The notes under the pieces are model-generated. The model did not search any database. It was not told the DNA's origin and saw only the letters and a list, made by a program, of their open reading frames with translations. From Methanosarcina horonobensis HB-1 = JCM 15518 (lineage in GTDB: Archaea; Halobacteriota; Methanosarcinia; Methanosarcinales; Methanosarcinaceae): DNA of 64,000 nucleotides. The stretch is taken from NCBI RefSeq assembly GCF_000970285.1, contig NZ_CP009516.1, positions 3,761,036 to 3,825,035 of the forward strand, read 5' to 3'. Positions 46,047-56,238 of this stretch are shown piece by piece (position 1 is the first letter of the stretch; each line of letters begins with the position of its first letter). The translations under genes and the position numbers were made by a program.

Positions 46047-49000
46047 TCAAGATGAAGCATTTCCTAACTGAAACAACACATTTTCATATCTTTTTGCAAT
46101 GTTTGACCAGCTAATCTCTTTTATCTTTCTCTCAGCAGAGTTGGCAACTTCTTTCTGTAATTTTTCGTTTTCATATAATTTCATAATCCCCTTTTTGATT
46201 TCATCTGGAGAACACCCAGGGATTTTATAAACTTCTTCTTTAAATTCACTAAATATTGGAATATCTGTTACGATAACAGGCCTTTGAGAAGCCAGAGAAA
46301 ACCTTATAGCGCCACTAGCTCCCTCTTTTGTATCTTTGTAAGGCATTACAACGATGTCGGAAGCCTGTAACAGGTAAATAATTTCCTGTTTTTCCAAAAA
46401 ATCCGTAAAGAATATAACGTGTCTATTAATTCCTAAGTTACTAACTTCTTTCTTACAGCTTTCGTAATATTTTACTGAGATCTCATCTGGAAATATGGAA
46501 CTTACAACCAGAAAAAGCAAGTCAGGATACTTCTTTATAATTGAAGGTAACGCCTGTATCGTTTCTAATACTCCTTTATGTGGCAGGAGAAAGCCAAAAG
46601 TAGAGATTATTTTCGAATTGTTGAAAATTCCTTTTTTAAGTTCTTCTTTTTCATTGTTGTCGAAAACTACATTTCCATGGGGAATTTTAATTACATTGTC
46701 AATAATTCCTTTTTCTGATAATTCCCTGACGTCACTTGATGAATGCACCCAGATTTTGTCTACAAGTCTTAGCTCTTTTTTGATAGAGTCTAATTTAACG
46801 GGTTTGTTCATAAATTCGGTATTACCTACAGAATGAAAAGTGATTATCAATTTTATTCCCTTCTCTTTTAGCTTTTTGACCATATCAGCCAGAGAGTTCA
46901 GTTCAAAGAACCCAAAATTGAACTGAACGTGGATTACATCCAGATCGCTTTCCAATATTTTATTGCAAAGAGTGCTCAGGTCATCGAAATATGGTTCCCA
47001 GCAACGAATTACGTTATCTCCATCCATTGTTATAAGATCTTTAGAACTTACTTTGTTTGCAAAGATTTTAACTTCCTCTGGGTTTCTTAAATTGCTAACC
47101 AAATATTTTGTGTACTCTGCGATACCACATTTTGTATTCCAGGTAGAAACAATACCCAGTTTTGGTTTGAATCTAACACTTTTCAGAAACTCGATCGTTT
47201 TCTTTGCTGAGACATCCCAGTTAAAATTGTTTTTGATATTGGCATACGCTGTTTCTACTTTTGCTTTTACTTCATCGCTATTTTTATTTTCGTACACGTG
47301 TCTCATCAAAGTAGCCAAATGGTTTACATCAGGCTCTGCCCACAATGAATCAGCCATAGTATATTGCTTTTTTAAATGCGTAATAGAAGGCTCAAGCTTA
47401 AAATCAACTAAGTATGAAGTCTTTTCATTACAGAAATCAAGATGACCGCTGTAGTTGGTGGTAATTACAGGAACTTTGCAAAGCATTGCTTCTGCCATAG
47501 TAAGACCAAAACCCTCACCTCTTGTAGGTGAGACATAATAATTGCATTTTTTATAGAGTGATACCAATTCATTATCAGAAATATCGCGATCAATGTGAAT
47601 AACTTCAGGACCATTAGGTTTCACAATGTTTTTTATTTGCTCAGCAATATTATTGTGAATATTAGGAAACGTCTTCACAACTAAACAAACGTCATCTTCT
47701 CTAGAAAACTCTTTTGTGTAGGCCTTAAGGAGAACATCAATGCCCTTCCTTGGAAAACCGGAACCTACATTGAAGAATAAGAATTTTTTATTAGTATGTA
47801 ATTCCGCAGGCAACACATCTTTTTCAAAATGATCAATCTGGACGCCTGTAGGAATAACTCCAATCCTGGTATTTATGCCTGAGTTGATCAAAACGTCTTT
47901 AACAAAATTTGTAGGTACTAGAATCCCATCCAGAGAATTGAGATCATCGATCCATTCCTGAGGGAGGGCCGATTCTTCCCAGAAAAAGTAGATAAGATTA
48001 TATCTCCCGTTCATATCTTTTGTTCTGGGAGGATAAATGTTTCTTATTGAAAAGAAAGGAAATTTCGGGTCATTTTTCCATAATTCCCTGACTCTTTTGT
48101 CTTTTATGCTTCCTTTTTGTGGGATGTAATCTCCTGTACCTGTTGTTGCAAAAAGTGAAACGTCTTGATCAAGTTTATCTAATGCCAGAGCTAAATTTCG
48201 GTTTATTATAGACAAACTATAAGAATCTTCAAACGTGCCTTCGATCCTTATGGACGGCTTGGAATTAATTTCTTTAAAATCAGTATCAATATAATTCTTC
48301 AAAATTTCAGATATATTCTTTTTGTTGAAAAACTCCAATCTTTTAGTTTGCTTATCGACAACTTTTTTTCTTAATGTTTTATCTTCAACCAGCAGGTTGA
48401 TCATTTCCGCGATTTCTATATAGTTTTTTTCGTTAACTAAAATCCCTGACTCACCAAGCGTTTGTGGGATGGCTGTGCAGTTGTTTGCAATAATTGGAAT
48501 TTTGAAATGCATACTTTCAAGTAAAGGTACGCAGAATCCTTCATGTTCGCTCATTGCCAAAAAAATATTTCCCACTTTGTAGTAGGAAACCAGTTCATCC
48601 AGATTTATGTGACCAGTGAAGTATAGATTATCCAGATTTAATTCTTGAACAAGATCCCTCAGGTAAGTATAATAGTTTTCCATTCCATTGTATGAACCTA
48701 CTAAAAGTAATCTGGATCTTTTGTTAATATATTTATTATAATAATAGAAACTTTTTATAGCATCCTCTATTTTTTTATTAGGACTGATCCTGCCGACAAC
48801 TAATATGTTGACAAAATCATCATCATACTTGCTTATTACTTTTTTATTTGGCTGAACATTAAAGTTATCGAAGTTAATCAAGTAAGGAAGAACTGAAGTT
48901 TTATTGAAACCAGCATCAATGAGATCCTGTTTATTAAACTCGGAATCGGCAAGCGCTACATCTACAATATTTCTTATTTCCGTGCTAAGTTCTTGATGTC

Positions 49001-49352
49001 CAATTTTAGTTGAATACTCATAATCAGAGTTGATATTATGGAAAAAGTGGGGTGGAGTAATGTTATGGTAAAGTAAAATTTTTTTATCCGGCAACGATTT
49101 TACGAAATTTAGAAGTTCAGAGCCATATCCTATAGAATAATGGATGATAAGAATATTATTTGGAGAGCTGATTTTGCGATATTCATTGTATTGTTTCACA
49201 GTGCTGCTCATTTTTGGATGAATGTATTGACCATATATGTTAGATTCATACCCCAGCTCTCTCAGAACTGTCCTTATTTCCAGCATTTCATTACCAATAG
49301 CATCCCCATAACTTACTGAAGGATGGATTTGATGAACTTGGAATATTCTCAT
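46047..49352 (-). CDS. Three-domain GT4 glycosyltransferase, 1101 residues
   Basis: One long protein with three GT4 modules. Module 1 (about 1-365) starts MRIFQVHQIHPSVSYGDAIG and has VVGRISPNKKIEDAIKSFYY and AMSEHEGFCVPLLESMHF. Module 2 (about 370-720) has VGSGFPRKGIDVLLKAYT and SPTRGEGFGLTMAEAMLC. Module 3 (about 730-1101) starts KLGIVSTWNTKCGIAEYTK and has EGASGAIRFSLASQRPVI, where the second Glu of E-x7-E is missing. Multi-domain GT4 proteins such as WbdA act as polysaccharide polymerases adding several linkages. Located next to Wzm/Wzt-like genes, this is a candidate polymerase; linkages unknown. Confidence 0.88.
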   Translation of the reverse strand: MRIFQVHQIHPSVSYGDAIGNEMLEIRTVLRELGYESNIYGQYIHPKMSSTVKQYNEYRKISSPNNILIIHYSIGYGSELLNFVKSLPDKKILLYHNITPPHFFHNINSDYEYSTKIGHQELSTEIRNIVDVALADSEFNKQDLIDAGFNKTSVLPYLINFDNFNVQPNKKVISKYDDDFVNILVVGRISPNKKIEDAIKSFYYYNKYINKRSRLLLVGSYNGMENYYTYLRDLVQELNLDNLYFTGHINLDELVSYYKVGNIFLAMSEHEGFCVPLLESMHFKIPIIANNCTAIPQTLGESGILVNEKNYIEIAEMINLLVEDKTLRKKVVDKQTKRLEFFNKKNISEILKNYIDTDFKEINSKPSIRIEGTFEDSYSLSIINRNLALALDKLDQDVSLFATTGTGDYIPQKGSIKDKRVRELWKNDPKFPFFSIRNIYPPRTKDMNGRYNLIYFFWEESALPQEWIDDLNSLDGILVPTNFVKDVLINSGINTRIGVIPTGVQIDHFEKDVLPAELHTNKKFLFFNVGSGFPRKGIDVLLKAYTKEFSREDDVCLVVKTFPNIHNNIAEQIKNIVKPNGPEVIHIDRDISDNELVSLYKKCNYYVSPTRGEGFGLTMAEAMLCKVPVITTNYSGHLDFCNEKTSYLVDFKLEPSITHLKKQYTMADSLWAEPDVNHLATLMRHVYENKNSDEVKAKVETAYANIKNNFNWDVSAKKTIEFLKSVRFKPKLGIVSTWNTKCGIAEYTKYLVSNLRNPEEVKIFANKVSSKDLITMDGDNVIRCWEPYFDDLSTLCNKILESDLDVIHVQFNFGFFELNSLADMVKKLKEKGIKLIITFHSVGNTEFMNKPVKLDSIKKELRLVDKIWVHSSSDVRELSEKGIIDNVIKIPHGNVVFDNNEKEELKKGIFNNSKIISTFGFLLPHKGVLETIQALPSIIKKYPDLLFLVVSSIFPDEISVKYYESCKKEVSNLGINRHVIFFTDFLEKQEIIYLLQASDIVVMPYKDTKEGASGAIRFSLASQRPVIVTDIPIFSEFKEEVYKIPGCSPDEIKKGIMKLYENEKLQKEVANSAERKIKEISWSNIAKRYENVLFQLGNASS

Positions 49353-49381
49353 AAATTACACCGTTCACTGTCTATGGCAAT

Positions 49382-50596
49382 CTATTCTGTTTTGTCGGAA
49401 ATGACGCACACTATTTGCGTATCTTCACGATAATACTCCAATTTTTCAATGTTCAATCCACCATCTTTGAGGATTACTTCCCATTCTTCAGTAGTCATTT
49501 TTCGCTCATTCCCAAACTCACGCTTCGGGTAATGTATCGAAGGAACAGAGAACACAACATATTTTGCCGCTTCAAGCTGTTTTGAAAGCATTTTTACGAT
49601 TCCTTCGTTATCGAAGTGTTCCAGTGTACCCTGTGAAAAAGCTACATCGAAATACTTATGTTTAAATTGATTTAAACAGTTTGCATCCAACATGACAAAG
49701 TTAGCATGTCCACCCAATCTCCTATTAGTGGTTATTGCATTAAAAATCACATTTATATCGTTATCTAACCCCATAACTTCATATTTTTGCCTAGAAAAAT
49801 AAATTGACATGGTAGCAGTACCTATACCAATTTCTATCAGCTTAGGTACCCTATTTCCCGACGCTTTCTGTGCATATTCCTCTACTACTGAAATAAAATG
49901 ATTATGATGATTTACGTTTCCTAACAGGTCTTCTTCGGAGATCTCTTGACTATAGTATTGCCCCCATGCAGTAGACGCTAATGCATTTTTGGAAGAAGCC
50001 AGGAAATCAGATGTTACATTTTTCATGATCTTATCCAGTTCAATAAATTTAGCATCCAAGGCATTAATTTTTGAATCCAGCTCCCTGTTCTTTTCAGCGA
50101 CTTTTTCATATTCCCCAAGGAGCTTCTCATTTATTTTCAAAGATTCTTCATAGTTCCCAAAGAGCTCTTCGTTTTTAGTAAGTAATCTCTCGTATTTACC
50201 GGATAGTTCCTCATTTTTACCTAGAAGTTCCGTAAGAATTCTACAGGTACACGCGTTTACCTCGCTTTGCTGAGCAAAAGCTGGATCTACATATCTCTTA
50301 ACTTCACCGTTTACCAGATTTCGACCTTTTACCAAAAAGGATCCTGTAACATGACGATGTGAACTGATCACATAACTTCTGTTCTGAACATCATAATTTG
50401 AAGTTAAATATTCCAGATCTTTAGCTGTCATTCCATTCACCGCAGGGGAAATTTTTTTCTCGGAGTTTTTAATCAGCGAGTTTAGGATCGGTTCTGAGTA
50501 AGCACCTGTTTTTTTTCTACTCTGAATATTCTCTCTTATCCTTTCCAAAACTTCTTTTGCATTAATTTCGTCATCGCGAATATCAAATGTACTCAT
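49382..50596 (-). CDS. Coiled-coil SAM-methyltransferase next to Wzm/Wzt
   Basis: A 404-residue protein in three parts. Residues 1-120 have an N-terminal segment with DIRDDEINAKEVLERIRENI common to Wzt-linked methyltransferases. Residues 120-200 are a predicted coiled coil of 14-15-residue repeats (LLGKNEELSGKYER, LLTKNEELFGNYEE, LKINEKLLGEYEK...). Residues 230-404 are a methyltransferase domain: KLIEIGIGTATMSIYF and YFDVAFSQGTLEHFDNEG. Bacterial WbdD caps O9a chains and uses a coiled coil to measure length; the same parts here are in a different order. Role in capping is inference; the methyltransferase fold is clear. Confidence 0.8.
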   Translation of the reverse strand: MSTFDIRDDEINAKEVLERIRENIQSRKKTGAYSEPILNSLIKNSEKKISPAVNGMTAKDLEYLTSNYDVQNRSYVISSHRHVTGSFLVKGRNLVNGEVKRYVDPAFAQQSEVNACTCRILTELLGKNEELSGKYERLLTKNEELFGNYEESLKINEKLLGEYEKVAEKNRELDSKINALDAKFIELDKIMKNVTSDFLASSKNALASTAWGQYYSQEISEEDLLGNVNHHNHFISVVEEYAQKASGNRVPKLIEIGIGTATMSIYFSRQKYEVMGLDNDINVIFNAITTNRRLGGHANFVMLDANCLNQFKHKYFDVAFSQGTLEHFDNEGIVKMLSKQLEAAKYVVFSVPSIHYPKREFGNERKMTTEEWEVILKDGGLNIEKLEYYREDTQIVCVISDKTE

Positions 50597-50597
50597 A

Positions 50598-51842
50598 TCA
50601 GGCCGCCCTCTCTGAACTTAATTCCCAGGTACATGAAAGACCCAACACACCTTCCTCATATCCGGTTGGAATAATGGAGAATGAATATTGTTTATCCTTG
50701 TGATCTAGCGGAACATAGTTCTTGGATTGTACCAAGTCTACAGTCATCAAAAACTTTCCTGTTTGCAAAGGTACTTTTTCAATCAGCAAATCTATATAGC
50801 CATTTCCCGAAATACTATTAATTGGATAATTTTTAAGGAAAGTATTTGTCCCAAAAAGATGTTTACCCCTTTCGGAATACAGCGCAATACCAAAGACGGG
50901 ATCCTCTATACTTTCCTTTGAATTGTAAAAGATGCGTACTTTCATAGGATCAAGAGAATTAAAATTAGTATTTGCATGGTCAAATTTATCATAAAATTTA
51001 ACGTCAACGATTTCTGCTATTTTTTCAGTAATCTGGTGGGAAGTAAGACCATGTTGATCGTTTTGTACTTTGTTTTCACCTGATTCAGGTTCATCATTTT
51101 TCGAAGAAGAGGTTTCCACTTTTGCGTAAACGTACTTATCGATCACTTCAGTTGGATCACCTATTGCAACTTGTTTTCCTTTATTCAAAAGCAAAACTTT
51201 ATCACAGAATCTCCTCACTGCCCCAAGATCATGGGAAACAAAGACTATAGTAATTCCTTTTTTCCTGTACTCGTTCAAGACATCCAGACACTTCTGCTGG
51301 AACTCCATATCTCCAACAGCCAGTACTTCGTCCATCAAGAGGATTTCCGGATCGGTTTGAATTGCTGTTGAAAAGGCAAGCCTTACCTGCATACCCGATG
51401 AAAAATTTTTTAACTTTGTATCCCTGAAATTCTCAAGTCCTGCAAACTTAAGAATATCATCCATTTTATCATTAATTTCTTTTTTTTGCATGCCCATTAT
51501 AGTTGCATATATTTTTATATTCTCTGAAGCAGTGAGGTCCGATTGAAAACCAACTCCAAGTTCAAGAAAAGGAGTCAGCTTCTTAAGGGCAGTAACACTC
51601 CCTGCTGAAGGCCTGAGTATGTTTGCAATAATTTTTAAGAGAGTACTCTTTCCACTTCCGTTCTCTCCGATGATCCCGAGAGCTTCCCCTTCTTCAACTA
51701 TAAAATTAATATCAGTAAGGGCATGGAAAGTTTCATATGTGGGAGGCTTGAAAGCCCCAGTCAAAGTCTCAAAGATAGTGGTTCTTTTTTGATGGGGTAT
51801 GCGAAATGTCTTATGCAAATGCTCAACTTTAATCGCAGTCAT
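50598..51842 (-). CDS. Wzt-like ABC polysaccharide exporter ATPase with C-terminal glycan-binding-type domain
   Basis: A 414-residue ABC ATPase of the Wzt/TagH group. ATPase: [40 protein letters not shown] and ILLMDEVLAVGDMEFQQKC. The C-terminal domain (about 260-414) has KIAEIVDVKFYD, VFGIALYSERGKHLFGTNTF and SGNGYIDLLIEKVPLQTGKF, matching the Wzt C-terminal domain that recognises the capped end of a glycan in bacteria. Start ATG overlaps the permease stop by one base. Together with the permease it forms an exporter. Confidence 0.92.
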   Translation of the reverse strand: MTAIKVEHLHKTFRIPHQKRTTIFETLTGAFKPPTYETFHALTDINFIVEEGEALGIIGENGSGKSTLLKIIANILRPSAGSVTALKKLTPFLELGVGFQSDLTASENIKIYATIMGMQKKEINDKMDDILKFAGLENFRDTKLKNFSSGMQVRLAFSTAIQTDPEILLMDEVLAVGDMEFQQKCLDVLNEYRKKGITIVFVSHDLGAVRRFCDKVLLLNKGKQVAIGDPTEVIDKYVYAKVETSSSKNDEPESGENKVQNDQHGLTSHQITEKIAEIVDVKFYDKFDHANTNFNSLDPMKVRIFYNSKESIEDPVFGIALYSERGKHLFGTNTFLKNYPINSISGNGYIDLLIEKVPLQTGKFLMTVDLVQSKNYVPLDHKDKQYSFSIIPTGYEEGVLGLSCTWELSSERAA

Positions 51843-52621
51843 CAGATTTCCTCCGCAAATCTGGGTTCTAACCTGGAAAAAATAATGTATCCTACAAGAA
51901 GGAAAACTATTGATGAAAGAAACATAAACAGAAGATCTTCTGTTTTCGCTGGAGAAGAATAAATAATAGTATCTCTTGCAGAAATAATAACCCGTGCGAT
52001 TGGATTCAAGAGAATAAATCTCTGTAGATTTTTAGGAAATGCATCGAGTGTATACAGTATAGGAGTTGCAAAATATCCAATCTGCAAAAGAACCTGCCAG
52101 ATAAACTGTACATCCCTGTAAAATACATTTAACGCGGCAAGTGCTAAGGAAAGACCAAGTGAAATGACAAACAGGAAAATCAGGATAAGCGGCACATACA
52201 CCAAGTTGATGGAAACTGGTACTTTGAAAAATACCATAAATACTATAAATATTAAAGACTCGAAGATGCTCATAAGCAAAGCTGTAATACATGAGGAAAT
52301 AACGAAGATGTCACGCGGGAAGTAAATTTTCTTGACTATGCTCGCTCTTCCTACTATGGAAAACATTCCGATAGTTGTCGCTCTGCTCATAAATCCCCAT
52401 AATACGATTCCAAGAAGCAAAAACAGCTGGTAATACTCAACCTGAACCCTCATTAAATTTGAGAAAATAAAGTACAGAACTACAAGCATAAGCATGGGTT
52501 CCAGAAGTGACCAGAAGTAACCCAGTATAGAATTTTTGTATCTTAGTTTAAACTCGCTCCATGCCAGTTGCCAGATAAGGTTCCGGTAGTCATAGATCTC
52601 TTTCATGCGTTTAACAATCAT
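51842..52621 (-). CDS. Wzm-like ABC polysaccharide exporter permease
   Basis: A 259-residue ABC-2 type permease: [31 protein letters not shown], five or six transmembrane segments, and [31 protein letters not shown], which is characteristic of polysaccharide exporter permeases. ATG 52621 overlaps the stop of the GT4 gene by 11 bases; the Met at residue 6 is an alternative. The partner ATPase follows directly. Confidence 0.93.
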   Translation of the reverse strand: MIVKRMKEIYDYRNLIWQLAWSEFKLRYKNSILGYFWSLLEPMLMLVVLYFIFSNLMRVQVEYYQLFLLLGIVLWGFMSRATTIGMFSIVGRASIVKKIYFPRDIFVISSCITALLMSIFESLIFIVFMVFFKVPVSINLVYVPLILIFLFVISLGLSLALAALNVFYRDVQFIWQVLLQIGYFATPILYTLDAFPKNLQRFILLNPIARVIISARDTIIYSSPAKTEDLLFMFLSSIVFLLVGYIIFSRLEPRFAEEI

Positions 52622-53690
52622 TATTTACCACATTTTTCATCTTTTCACTAAAAATCGAAAGATCAAAGCGTTTTGCCTGTTCAAGACAAGCATCTCTGTA
52701 ACTTTTGGGTTCACTGGATATGAGTTTGACAGCCCCTATAACGCCGGGAACATCCGCATATATAAGAAGACCTGTTTTTTCGGTTACGGTCTCTTTAAAT
52801 CCGCCTTCGTTCACAGCTACAACAGGTTTTCCACTTGCCATTGCCTCCACCGGTGTCATCCCGAAGTCCTCATCCATAGCAGTGCAAATGAGACCTTTAC
52901 AGCGAGAGTAAAGATCAAGCAACTCTAGCTCAGAGACTTCCCCACGTAGTTTAACATTATCCGGTAGATTTTTAATAATATTTTTTGCATAACTTTTTGC
53001 ATGGTCTCCTTCTGAATACCCTCCGACAATAATAAGTTTTTCTTCAGGCATTTCCCTGAAGGCATCGATCTGGAGTTCTACTCTTTTCTCAGGATAGAGG
53101 CGATTTACAGAAAGCCAGAAATCTCCATACTCATTACATGTGAATTTTGTAGTCTCAACCGGAGGATAGATAACCTCAGCGTCCCTGTGGAAATACATTT
53201 TAACTCTCTGCAATGTATTCTCCGAGTTAGTTGCAATTTTACAGACGTGAGAAAGGTAATATTCAGAAATCGGTCTGTGAAACCTGACCCAGATCCTGAA
53301 GAAAATTGAAACAAAAAATGACTGTCTTGTCAGAAAGGTATCGTAAAGGTCATAGAAAGCCCTTGTAGGAGTATGACAGTAGTATAAATTTGGTTTATGT
53401 TTTTTTGCAGCAAAATGCGCCCAATTTCCGGAAAAAATAAAGAAATCATACTTTTTTGAGAAATCACATGTTGCAAAGAGGAAAGAAGCTGAGATTTGCT
53501 TTAAAGGAGGCACCTTTGGAGTCTTTCCAAGGCTTATAATATGTATATCGGAATAACCCATTTTTTTAATGGATTCGAGATTTAAGTCTGTAGTGATAAC
53601 ATCAGCGTTAATGTACTTCGCGAGCATCAACACCAGTTTTTCTCCACCGCCAATGGCTCCGAAGTAATCGTGAAAGATAGCTATTTTCAT
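52611..53690 (-). CDS. GT4 glycosyltransferase (mannosyltransferase-like)
   Basis: A 359-residue GT4 transferase starting [20 protein letters not shown]; it contains [19 protein letters not shown], and [21 protein letters not shown] (E-x7-E). The N-terminal [12 protein letters not shown] resembles mannosyltransferases that start a chain, such as WbdB/C-type enzymes, from memory only. First gene of the minus-strand cluster; its ATG (53690) was chosen over 53702 because the GT4 fold begins there. Confidence 0.88.
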   Translation of the reverse strand: MKIAIFHDYFGAIGGGEKLVLMLAKYINADVITTDLNLESIKKMGYSDIHIISLGKTPKVPPLKQISASFLFATCDFSKKYDFFIFSGNWAHFAAKKHKPNLYYCHTPTRAFYDLYDTFLTRQSFFVSIFFRIWVRFHRPISEYYLSHVCKIATNSENTLQRVKMYFHRDAEVIYPPVETTKFTCNEYGDFWLSVNRLYPEKRVELQIDAFREMPEEKLIIVGGYSEGDHAKSYAKNIIKNLPDNVKLRGEVSELELLDLYSRCKGLICTAMDEDFGMTPVEAMASGKPVVAVNEGGFKETVTEKTGLLIYADVPGVIGAVKLISSEPKSYRDACLEQAKRFDLSIFSEKMKNVVNNDC

Positions 53691-53702
53691 GTTTATTCTC
53701 AT

Positions 53703-54066
53703 TTTTTAAATTATTTCACGTTAGATTTAAATTGTGATTTATATGTGTTTCGAAGCGATTTTTAATTACAATAAAAATTCTGTAAGTTACTGCAAAAGAA
53801 AATTGGTTACTGTTTAAAATTCTCCTGTTTAAATTATCTTGCCATTGGAGATTCCATTATAGCCAGGATAAAGATAGTAACAAAGAGCTATGTTCTATCT
53901 AATTTTGCAATGTAGAGACTGTAGATAAGAAGATACTAAACGTTTGTATATCAATCAGTTTATATATAAAGAAGTTATGTTTTTCGCAAAGAGAGCTACG
54001 TTTTTAAGAATGATGAATGTCTTATCTCCTACAGGAAAAGAATTGGGAGCAAAATAAGGTGATTCC
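53703..54066. promoter_or_regulatory. Divergent promoter region of the glycan cluster
   Basis: This 364-bp spacer separates the minus-strand Wzm/Wzt cluster from the plus-strand gmd genes. TTTATATATAAAG near 53959 suits the plus-strand gene. Its second half has several A/T-rich tracts that could serve either strand. No repeats were found. Confidence 0.45.
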
Positions 54067-55089
54067 TTGACAAAGGTTGCACTGATCACAGGCATAACAG
54101 GCCAAGACGGAACATACATTTCAAAACTTTTATTAGATAAGGGGTATGTAGTACATGGAATAAAGAGAGAGTCTTCTACCAGAGCAGAAGAAAAGGACAA
54201 ACAACAGAAAAATGCAAACCTTCACTTTCATTTCTGTGACATGACCGACTATTCGAAGCTCTTAAGAATTATTAAAGATGTATGTCCGGATGAGATCTAT
54301 AACCTGGCGGCTCAAAGCAATGTACAGGTCTCTTTTGACCGACCAGAATATACAGCAGAAATTAATGCACTCGGTACCCTTCGTCTCCTTGAAGCCATAC
54401 GCACTCTTGGGCTGGAAAAGAAAACAAGATTTTTTCAGGCTTCCACCGGAGATTTGTTCGGAAACTCACTGGATATCCCGCAAAATGAAAATACTCCCTT
54501 TCACCCCAGAAACCCTTACGCAGTGTCCAAATTATATGCTTACTGGATCGCCATAAACTATCGTGAAGCTTATAATATGTTTGTCTGCAATGGTATCCTG
54601 TTTAATCACGAATCTCCAATAAGACCCGAAATTTTTGTTACGAGAAAAATTACCAGAGCCGCGGTCAGAATAAAAAAAGGATTTCAAGAGAAATTGTACC
54701 TTGGAAATCTGGGTGCAAAAAGGGACTGGGGATTTGCAGGAGACTACGTTGAAGCTATGTGGCTGATGTTGCAGCATGATAAACCGGATGATTATGTGAT
54801 TGCAACAGGTGAAACACATTCAGTACAGGAAGTGGTGGAGTTTGCGTTTAGAGAGGTTGGGCTTGAGATCAAATGGGAAGGAGAAGGGCTTGAAAAAAAA
54901 GGAAGAAACGCCGCAACAGGTGAGATTATGGTTGAGGTTGATCCCCAGTTTTACAGGCCTCTAGAGTCAAGCTTATTAGTTGGAAATCCTTCAAAAGCCA
55001 GCGAAAAACTCGGATGGGTTCCAAAGGTAAACTTTGAAGAACTGGTAAAAATGATGGTCAAAAATGACCAGGAATTAGTAAAATGTTAA
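54067..55089 (+). CDS. GDP-mannose 4,6-dehydratase-like SDR protein, divergent paralogue
   Basis: A 340-residue SDR similar to GDP-mannose 4,6-dehydratase. It has [20 protein letters not shown] at the start, [16 protein letters not shown], Tyr-x-x-x-Lys [10 protein letters not shown] and [25 protein letters not shown]. Two differences from true Gmd: the catalytic segment reads ASTGDLFG (Asp for Glu), and the loop with RIDHLxQDPH after strand two, used for NADP and tetramer contacts, is missing. It could act as a reductase on the Gmd product, or have another nucleotide-sugar substrate. Start TTG 54067 follows GGTGAT. Confidence 0.8.
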   Translation: MTKVALITGITGQDGTYISKLLLDKGYVVHGIKRESSTRAEEKDKQQKNANLHFHFCDMTDYSKLLRIIKDVCPDEIYNLAAQSNVQVSFDRPEYTAEINALGTLRLLEAIRTLGLEKKTRFFQASTGDLFGNSLDIPQNENTPFHPRNPYAVSKLYAYWIAINYREAYNMFVCNGILFNHESPIRPEIFVTRKITRAAVRIKKGFQEKLYLGNLGAKRDWGFAGDYVEAMWLMLQHDKPDDYVIATGETHSVQEVVEFAFREVGLEIKWEGEGLEKKGRNAATGEIMVEVDPQFYRPLESSLLVGNPSKASEKLGWVPKVNFEELVKMMVKNDQELVKC

Positions 55090-55117
55090 AACACTTGTTT
55101 TAAATTGCGTGGTAAAA

Positions 55118-56149
55118 ATGTCTAAAGTCGCATTACTTACAGGAGTAACCGGTCAGGATGGAGCATACCTTGCCGAACTCCTGTTGAATAAAGGATATAC
55201 TGTGCACGGTATGCACAGAAGATCATCTCTGAGTAATACCGGACGTATAGATCATCTCCTGCAAGATCCCCATCAAGAAAGCTCTAATTTTTTTTTGCAT
55301 TACGGAGACCTGACTGATTCAGCAAATGTTTTCAGGCTTATAAAGGACATCGAGCCTGATGAAATTTACAACCTTGGCGCCCAAAGTCATGTCCAGGTTT
55401 CTTTTGAGACCCCGGAGTACACTGCAAATTCGGATGGGCTTGGAGCCCTTCGTATTCTGGAGGCAATAAGAATTCTCGGACTTGAAGACAAATCTAAGTT
55501 CTATCAGGCCTCAACCAGTGAGTTATTCGGAAAAGTACGTGAAGTTCCACAAAAAGAAACAACTCCTTTTTACCCCCGGAGTCCTTATTCAATAGCTAAA
55601 TTGTATGCTTACTGGATTACCATAAACTACCGTGAAGCTTATGATATGTTTGCCTGTAACGGTATCCTATTTAATCACGAATCTCCTTTAAGGGGAGAAA
55701 CTTTCGTCACCAGGAAGATTACAATAGCTGTATCAAAAATAAAAAAAGGTCTTCTGGATAAACTTTATCTTGGAAACCTTAATGCAAAACGTGACTGGGG
55801 ATTCGCAGGTGATTACGTAGAAGCTATATGGCTCATGTTAAATCAGGATAAACCCGATGATTATGTTATAGCGACGGGGGAAACTCACTCAGTGAGAGAA
55901 TTTACAGAACTTGCATTTAGAGAAGCAAACATTGACATCGAATGGGAAGGGGAGGGAGTTAACGAGATAGGCAGGGACGCTGACAGTGGAAAAGTACTCG
56001 TAGAAGTTGATCCTATGTTTTACAGACCAACTGAAGTAGACCTATTGATAGGAGATCCTTCAAAAGCCAGGGAAAGACTTGGCTGGAAAACAAAAGTAAG
56101 TTTTGAAGAACTAGTCAAAATGATGGTAAAAAGCGATATGAAGAAATAA
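55118..56149 (+). CDS. gmd: GDP-mannose 4,6-dehydratase
   Basis: A 343-residue SDR that converts GDP-mannose to GDP-4-keto-6-deoxymannose, a precursor of rhamnose, fucose and related sugars. It has [39 protein letters not shown] (NADP/tetramer loop), ASTSELFG with catalytic Thr/Glu and [10 protein letters not shown]. The first in-frame codon is GTG 55109, but ATG 55118 is the usual start. It follows the paralogue by 28 bases, probably in one operon; the pair look like an old tandem duplication. Confidence 0.93.
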   Translation: MSKVALLTGVTGQDGAYLAELLLNKGYTVHGMHRRSSLSNTGRIDHLLQDPHQESSNFFLHYGDLTDSANVFRLIKDIEPDEIYNLGAQSHVQVSFETPEYTANSDGLGALRILEAIRILGLEDKSKFYQASTSELFGKVREVPQKETTPFYPRSPYSIAKLYAYWITINYREAYDMFACNGILFNHESPLRGETFVTRKITIAVSKIKKGLLDKLYLGNLNAKRDWGFAGDYVEAIWLMLNQDKPDDYVIATGETHSVREFTELAFREANIDIEWEGEGVNEIGRDADSGKVLVEVDPMFYRPTEVDLLIGDPSKARERLGWKTKVSFEELVKMMVKSDMKK

Positions 56150-56238
56150 TCATGGGTGCAGGGCAGAAAATCTCTTTTTATTAAGAAATTTGATTTTCTA
56201 ATGGGGCTAATATACATAATTATTTAGAAAGAATAAAT

